64,000 bases of DNA from the NCBI RefSeq assembly GCF_031846525.1, contig NZ_JAVRHM010000014.1, positions 1 through 64,000 of the forward strand, read 5' to 3'. Origin of the DNA: Autumnicola patrickiae. Its GTDB lineage: Bacteria > Bacteroidota > Bacteroidia > Flavobacteriales > Flavobacteriaceae. The stretch's first letter is position 1, and each line of letters starts with the position of its first letter. The notes beneath the pieces were generated by a model. It saw only the letters and a program-made list of their open reading frames with translations, was not told the origin of the DNA and did not search any database. The position numbers and the translations under genes are program-made. Shown here piece by piece: positions 58,920-64,000 of this stretch.

Positions 58920-60899
58920 TTGATGAAATTGGAAGGGCAAAAAAGAGTAAGTATTCAAAATGTAACACCACAAATTGAATGCGGCAAATATCCTGTAAAA
59001 AGGATTATTAATGAAAGAATTGAAGTTGAAGCCGATATTTTTGGGGATGGACATGATAAAGTAGATGCCGTACTTCTCTACAGGGAAGTCAGGAAAGGCA
59101 GTGGTAAAGATAAAAAATGGGAGGAGTTGCCAATGATTTTTGAAGGTAACGACCATTGGTCTGCTGCTTTTGAAGGTTCTAAACTGGGGATGTACGAATA
59201 TACTATTGAAGGTTGGATAGACCACTTTTCTACCTGGAAGTACGGACTTAAAAAGAAAATTGAGGATAAACAGAATATCAGGACTGAACTGCTGATTGGC
59301 GCCGAACTGATGGAAGACGCTTTAGACAGAGCTAACGCAGCTCAGAAAAAGCAATTGCAGAACTGGATAAAGCTTATTAAAGATGAAGACAAGGAGTCTG
59401 AAGCTATTTCCAAAGTTTTTGAAGATGCTGTAAAGCAGGTCATGTACCAGGCAAGGGATCGTGAGAAGGCTACACAATACCATACGATCCTGAGAGCCAA
59501 AATAGAAAGAAAGAGAGCGCTGTTTAGTGCCTGGTACGAATTTTTCCCACGGTCTACTGCTGAAAATCACGGCGAACATGGAACGTTTAAAAGTTCGGAA
59601 AGAATCCTTCCGGAAATCGCAAATATGGGATTTGATGTTGTATACCTCCCTCCTATTCATCCTATCGGAAAAAGCCATAGAAAAGGAATAAATAATGCTA
59701 CGGAAGCAAAACCAGGAGAACCCGGGTCCCCGTGGGCAATAGGTTCTGAAGAAGGAGGGCATAAAGCCATTCATCCTGAACTTGGGACATTGGAAGATTT
59801 TACTTCCTTCGTAAAAAAAGCGGAAAGCCACGGGATTGAAGTGGCCATTGACTTTGCTATACAGTGCAGCCCGGATCATCCCTATGTGAAAGAACATCCG
59901 CAGTGGTTCAAATGGCGACCAGATGGGACAGTACAATATGCAGAAAACCCTCCGAAGAAATATCAGGATGTTTTACCTGTAAATTTTGAGACTGAAGACT
60001 GGGAGAACCTCTGGAAAGAATTAAAAAGTGTGGTGGAATACTGGATTGATAAGGGAGTAAAAATCTTCCGTGTAGATAATCCGCATACCAAATCTTTTAT
60101 TTTTTGGGAATGGTTAATTAAAGAAATTGAAAAAAAACACCCGGATATTATTTTCCTTGCAGAAGCCTTTACCCGCCCGCGTGTAATGGAAGAACTTGGA
60201 AAAGTCGGTTTCACCCAATCCTATACTTATTTTACCTGGAGAAATACAAAAGAGGAATTTGAAGAATACCTCACCGAACTTACAAAAACAGAATTAAGGG
60301 AATATTTCAGACCAAATTTCTGGCCAAATACGCCTGATATTTTACCGGTATCCCTGGAGGATAAAGGTGAAGCTTCCTTTTTGATAAGGATTATTCTTGC
60401 TTCCACTTTATCTTCAAACTACGGAATTTATGGTCCGTTATTCGAGTTTGGAGAAAATGAAGCCTATCCCGGAAAAGAAGAATACACCCGTTCAGAGAAA
60501 TACGAAGTAAAGAACTGGGACTGGTACAGGCCTACACGGATTAAAGAATTAATTAGCCAGCTAAACAGTATCAGAAATGAAAATTCGGCGCTACAAACCA
60601 CCTATAATATTGAATTTGCAGAAACCGATAATAACCAGCTAATCTGCTATACAAAAGTTGACAGGCAAACCGGAAACAAATTAATAATTGTAGTGAACAT
60701 TAATCCAGATCACACACAATCAGGTTGGGTAAAAGTGCCTTTAAAGGAACTGGATATCCAGAGCCATGAACCTTTTGCCGTTAATGATTTACTTACCGGC
60801 TCCAGGTATATCTGGCAAAACGAATGGAACTATGTAGAACTTCATCCACAGGCACTGCCTGCACATATATTAAGAGTAGAAGCGGTAACAGAGAGATAA
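58920..60899 (+). CDS. glgE: Alpha-1,4-glucan:maltose-1-phosphate maltosyltransferase
   Basis: Extends linear alpha-1,4-glucans with maltose units from maltose 1-phosphate (GH13_3). At 659 residues it has normal length. An N-terminal beta domain (about 1-110) and helical segment lead to the barrel: FSAWYEFFPRST, DVVYLPPIHPIGKSHRKG (a GlgE signature), the nucleophile D386 in FRVDNPHTK, acid/base E415 in FLAEAF, and STLSSNYGIYGPLFEFGE, another GlgE signature. The following treS-maltokinase supplies maltose 1-phosphate, 15 bases downstream. The branching enzyme GlgB, which completes the pathway, is not in the window. Confidence 0.96.
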   Translation: MMKLEGQKRVSIQNVTPQIECGKYPVKRIINERIEVEADIFGDGHDKVDAVLLYREVRKGSGKDKKWEELPMIFEGNDHWSAAFEGSKLGMYEYTIEGWIDHFSTWKYGLKKKIEDKQNIRTELLIGAELMEDALDRANAAQKKQLQNWIKLIKDEDKESEAISKVFEDAVKQVMYQARDREKATQYHTILRAKIERKRALFSAWYEFFPRSTAENHGEHGTFKSSERILPEIANMGFDVVYLPPIHPIGKSHRKGINNATEAKPGEPGSPWAIGSEEGGHKAIHPELGTLEDFTSFVKKAESHGIEVAIDFAIQCSPDHPYVKEHPQWFKWRPDGTVQYAENPPKKYQDVLPVNFETEDWENLWKELKSVVEYWIDKGVKIFRVDNPHTKSFIFWEWLIKEIEKKHPDIIFLAEAFTRPRVMEELGKVGFTQSYTYFTWRNTKEEFEEYLTELTKTELREYFRPNFWPNTPDILPVSLEDKGEASFLIRIILASTLSSNYGIYGPLFEFGENEAYPGKEEYTRSEKYEVKNWDWYRPTRIKELISQLNSIRNENSALQTTYNIEFAETDNNQLICYTKVDRQTGNKLIIVVNINPDHTQSGWVKVPLKELDIQSHEPFAVNDLLTGSRYIWQNEWNYVELHPQALPAHILRVEAVTER

Positions 60900-60914
60900 A
60901 AAATTTAAAAATTT

Positions 60915-63900
60915 ATGATCAACCAGACAAATATTGACGATAACGTGCATTGGTATAAAGATGCCGTAATTTATGAATTACATATAAAAGCCTTTTTTGA
61001 CAGCAATGGCGACGGAATTGGTGATTTTGAGGGACTTCTTCAGAAACTGGACTACCTGGAAGACCTTGGTGTAACAGCAATCTGGCTGTTACCATTCTAC
61101 CCTTCCCCGCTAAAAGATGATGGTTATGATATTGCAGATTACTACAACATTAACCCATCTTTTGGAGATGTAAAAGTCTTCAAAAAACTTATAAAAGAAG
61201 CACATAAGCGCGGACTAAAAATTATTACCGAGCTTGTAATAAACCACACTTCAGACCAACACCCGTGGTTCCAGAGAGCGCGAAAAGCTCCTGAAGGATC
61301 AAAATACCGGGATTATTATGTGTGGAGTGATGATCCAAACAAATACAAAGATGCCAGGATAATTTTTACAGATACCGAGCCTTCGAACTGGTCCTGGGAT
61401 CCCGTTGCAAAATCCTACTTCTGGCACAGGTTCTTTTCTCACCAGCCCGATTTAAACTTTGACAATCCTGAAGTTCAGGACGAAGTATTAAAAGTTATGG
61501 ATTACTGGTGCAAAATGGGTGTCGATGGATTTAGACTTGATGCCGTTCCATATCTATTTGAAAGGGAAAACACCAATTGTGAAAACCTTGATGAAACCCA
61601 TGTTTTTCTGAAAAAACTAAGGGCGCATATCGATAAAAACTACGACAACAAACTTCTTTTAGCTGAAGCAAATATGTGGCCGGAAGATTCCGCTGCCTAT
61701 TTTGGGGATGGGGACGAATGCCATATGAACTACCACTTCCCCATTATGCCGCGTATGTTTATGGCGGTAAAAATGGAAGACCGGTACCCGATAATTGACA
61801 TTATTGATCAGACACCCGATATTCCGGAATCCTGCCAGTGGGCAATTTTCCTTAGAAACCATGATGAGCTTACGCTGGAAATGGTAACCGATGAGGAAAG
61901 GGATTATATGTATAAAGTATATACCAAAGATCCACAGGCAAAAATAAATGTAGGAATAAGGCACAGACTTGCTCCTCTACTCGAAAACAACAGGAGCAAA
62001 ATAGAATTAATGAATGTGCTTCTCTTCTCTTTACCGGGGACGCCTGTAATTTATTATGGGGACGAAATTGGAATGGGAGATAATTTCTATCTGGGTGATC
62101 GTGATGGTGTAAGAACGCCAATGCAATGGACTGCAGATAGAAATGCAGGTTTTTCAACTGCGAATCCACACAAATTATATCTGCCGGTAGTTATTGATCC
62201 GGAATATAAATACGAAGCGATTAATGTAGAAGCACAGCAATTAAATTCCTCTTCCCTACTGTGGTGGATGAAACGGATTATTGGAATGAGAAAACGCTTT
62301 AAAGCCTTTGGGCGCGGCGATATTAAATTCCTTTCTCCTTCTAATGCAAAAATTATAGCCTACACCCGTACTTATGAGGAAGAAGATATATTGGTGCTTG
62401 GTAACCTTTCACGCTTTCCTCAAGCTGCTGAACTGGAATTGGAAGGCTACGAAGGCTACACCCCAATAGAAGTGTTCAGCCACAATAAATTTCCGAAAAT
62501 TTCTGAAGATCCTTATTTATTTACCATGGGATCGCACGGTTACTATTGGTTTGTATTGGAAAAAGACAAAGAACGTTCTGAAAAAGCAGATATTCCTGCC
62601 CTTAAGGTTAAGGAATGGCCGGAATTACTTCAGCGTAAGACACAGAGTAAACTGGAAAATAAAGTTTTACCTTCTTACCTGAATTCCTGCAGATGGTTCG
62701 GCGGAAAATCAAGAGTGATCCAAAATATTGCAATTATCAACCAGATTGAAATTCCGGTGAAAGACTTACCGGCAACTTTGGTGACTATTGAAATAAATTA
62801 TAACGACGGCCTGCCGGAAGTTTATCAGTTACCACTCGCTTTTGTTCCGTATCACAATGAAGATGATGTAAGGGATATTCCGGAAAAAGGAGTGATTACC
62901 AGGCTTACGGTAGGTAAAGAAGAAGGAATTCTTTTTGATGCCGTTTACAATGAAGAATTCAGAAATGCAATCTTTAAAAACATTCAGAAGAATAAGAAGT
63001 TGTCCAGCGGTAAAGGCAGCCTTAACTTCTATCACGGAGATCAGGAGATTACCATAAATTCTGAAGTTTTACATTCCAAAATCCTTAATGCGGAACAGAG
63101 TAATACTTCACTAATTTACGACAACAAGTATTTTCTGAAATTATACAGAAAACTGGATAATACAATTAATCCCGATTTGGAGATTACCCGATATCTTTCT
63201 GAAAAAACAGATTTTGAAAACTCTCCGCAATTTGTTGGTGCTATAGAATACAGAACAGGTGCTAAAAACATTATTGTTCTGGGAATGATGCAGGATTTAA
63301 TTCCTAATCAGGGAGATGCATGGGATTACACCAAAGATTCCATAAACCGTTATTTTGAAAATGTAATGACCAGGTCGAAGGAAGTAAAACTAACGCCCAA
63401 ACAAACGGATCTTTTACTTACACCTCTAAATTATACAGATATAGCGGTAGATATGAAGAATCTGATGGGAGCAATTTTTCCGGAGCGGATTTCCCTGCTG
63501 GGGCAACGTACTGCAGAGATGCACAGAGCGCTTGCAGAGCATCCTGAAGAACCAGATTTTGAGCATGAAGCTTTCTCCCTGCATTACCAGAGATCACTTT
63601 TCTCTTCGTTGCAATCGCTTACAAGGAACAGCTTTACCAACCTTCAGAAGAACCTTAAACATCTTCCGGAGGAAGTTAAAAATGAAGCTAAGGAAGTTCT
63701 GGATATGAAAGGCGAAGTCCTTAATTGCTTCAAAAGGGTATTTGATCATAAGATCCCTACCATGAAAATAAGAACCCACGGGGATTATCACCTGGGTCAG
63801 GTTTTATGGACAGGAAAAGATTTTATCATCATCGATTTTGAAGGGGAACCTGCAAGGGCATTTAGTGAAAGACGTTTAAAAAGGTCTGCATTAAGAGATG

Positions 63901-64000
63901 TCGCAGGGATGGTTAGATCCTTCCATTATGCAGCTTACAGCAGTATTATGGAACCCGAATTTGACCAGCAACGCCGGGAAGGTGATCTTGAAGACTGGGC
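60915..64000 (+). CDS. treS: Trehalose synthase-maltokinase fusion (TreS-Mak), truncated by window end
   Basis: Translation from the ATG at 60915 (MINQTNIDDNVHWYKDAVIY) runs without a stop to the last base, giving 1028 codons. Residues 1 to about 540 are TreS (trehalose-maltose isomerase; GH13_16), with nucleophile D209 in FRLDAVPYL, acid/base E251 in LLAEANMWPED, and RNHDELTLEM (D317). From about 570 the chain continues as maltokinase, beginning WPELLQRKTQSKLE and LNSCRWFGGKS, with the kinase catalytic loop THGDYHLGQVLW (D957) and the metal site DFEGEP (D974). The two halves turn trehalose to maltose and then maltose 1-phosphate for GlgE. About 80 more residues are expected beyond the window, judging by similar fusions. 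Confidence 0.95.
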   Translation, partial: MINQTNIDDNVHWYKDAVIYELHIKAFFDSNGDGIGDFEGLLQKLDYLEDLGVTAIWLLPFYPSPLKDDGYDIADYYNINPSFGDVKVFKKLIKEAHKRGLKIITELVINHTSDQHPWFQRARKAPEGSKYRDYYVWSDDPNKYKDARIIFTDTEPSNWSWDPVAKSYFWHRFFSHQPDLNFDNPEVQDEVLKVMDYWCKMGVDGFRLDAVPYLFERENTNCENLDETHVFLKKLRAHIDKNYDNKLLLAEANMWPEDSAAYFGDGDECHMNYHFPIMPRMFMAVKMEDRYPIIDIIDQTPDIPESCQWAIFLRNHDELTLEMVTDEERDYMYKVYTKDPQAKINVGIRHRLAPLLENNRSKIELMNVLLFSLPGTPVIYYGDEIGMGDNFYLGDRDGVRTPMQWTADRNAGFSTANPHKLYLPVVIDPEYKYEAINVEAQQLNSSSLLWWMKRIIGMRKRFKAFGRGDIKFLSPSNAKIIAYTRTYEEEDILVLGNLSRFPQAAELELEGYEGYTPIEVFSHNKFPKISEDPYLFTMGSHGYYWFVLEKDKERSEKADIPALKVKEWPELLQRKTQSKLENKVLPSYLNSCRWFGGKSRVIQNIAIINQIEIPVKDLPATLVTIEINYNDGLPEVYQLPLAFVPYHNEDDVRDIPEKGVITRLTVGKEEGILFDAVYNEEFRNAIFKNIQKNKKLSSGKGSLNFYHGDQEITINSEVLHSKILNAEQSNTSLIYDNKYFLKLYRKLDNTINPDLEITRYLSEKTDFENSPQFVGAIEYRTGAKNIIVLGMMQDLIPNQGDAWDYTKDSINRYFENVMTRSKEVKLTPKQTDLLLTPLNYTDIAVDMKNLMGAIFPERISLLGQRTAEMHRALAEHPEEPDFEHEAFSLHYQRSLFSSLQSLTRNSFTNLQKNLKHLPEEVKNEAKEVLDMKGEVLNCFKRVFDHKIPTMKIRTHGDYHLGQVLWTGKDFIIIDFEGEPARAFSERRLKRSALRDVAGMVRSFHYAAYSSIMEPEFDQQRREGDLEDW

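Noticed and set aside
1..64000. tRNA, rRNA, insertion sequences, prophage, riboswitch
   Set aside because: Intergenic gaps were read for cloverleaf ends, transposase frames and long conserved leaders, and nothing convincing was seen; a covariance-model scan would be needed to exclude small RNAs.
60915..64000. Frameshift or split of treS and maltokinase
   Set aside because: Continuous translation through both domains shows no stop; it is one fused gene cut only by the window edge.

Overview
The window reads as a chromosomal segment of a marine-type Flavobacteriaceae (Bacteroidota), close in gene content to Gramella/Christiangramia, Salegentibacter or Zunongwangia; the genus is inferred from recall of gene content, not from a search. 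Supporting signs are low GC, absence of convincing Shine-Dalgarno sequences, several exact copies of the Bacteroidota -7 promoter motif TAnnTTTG just upstream of start codons, fused CcoN-CcoO, a one-heme CcoP, and a flavobacterial gene set. No rRNA, tRNA, IS element, prophage or CRISPR array is visible.

Layout. 1-4 kb: a secreted TPR protein downstream of gyrA, both on the minus strand. 4-19 kb: mostly housekeeping genes (clpC, NAD(P)HX repair, gcvT, a TTG-started SDR, pterin dehydratase, yebC, proline dehydrogenase, aroB, an acidic small protein, a PfpI/DJ-1 protein, and a coupled ppc-dinB-yihY string). 19-22 kb: an Lrp/AsnC regulator, then a divergent pair, an M14 metallopeptidase and an XRE-family repressor, separated by an ordered set of 14-bp palindromes, followed by a small lipoprotein. 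22-29 kb: a translationally coupled parE-orf162-parC-mscL operon and ychF. 29-33 kb: a repeat-filled intergenic region, then pta-ackA. 33-36 kb: an orphan secreted coiled-coil protein and two thioredoxin-fold lipoproteins. 37-47.4 kb: nhaA and a full cbb3 oxidase locus (ccoI, ccoS, ccoNO, ccoQ, ccoP, ccoG, ccoH, SafE-like). 47.5-50 kb: two exported proteins. 50-64 kb: an alpha-glucan/trehalose locus with malQ-treY-GH57-treZ on the minus strand and glgE-treS/maltokinase on the plus strand; the last gene runs off the window.

How genes work together. Four FNR-like boxes (TGAT-N4-ATCA) precede pta, nhaA, ccoI and ccoS-ccoNO, so acetate overflow, Na+/H+ antiport and the high-affinity oxidase may share low-oxygen control. 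The glucan locus can both release trehalose from maltodextrin (TreY/TreZ) and turn trehalose back into glucan through maltose 1-phosphate (TreS-Mak then GlgE), which would close a trehalose-glucan cycle. The most distinctive regulatory structure is the M14/XRE intergenic region, where palindromes are 35 bp apart and overlap the predicted -7 boxes on both sides and the repressor's own start codon. The intergenic regions also carry 7-bp-period arrays and a dispersed TTGCCATTTT-core repeat that appears to enter coding sequence at two places.
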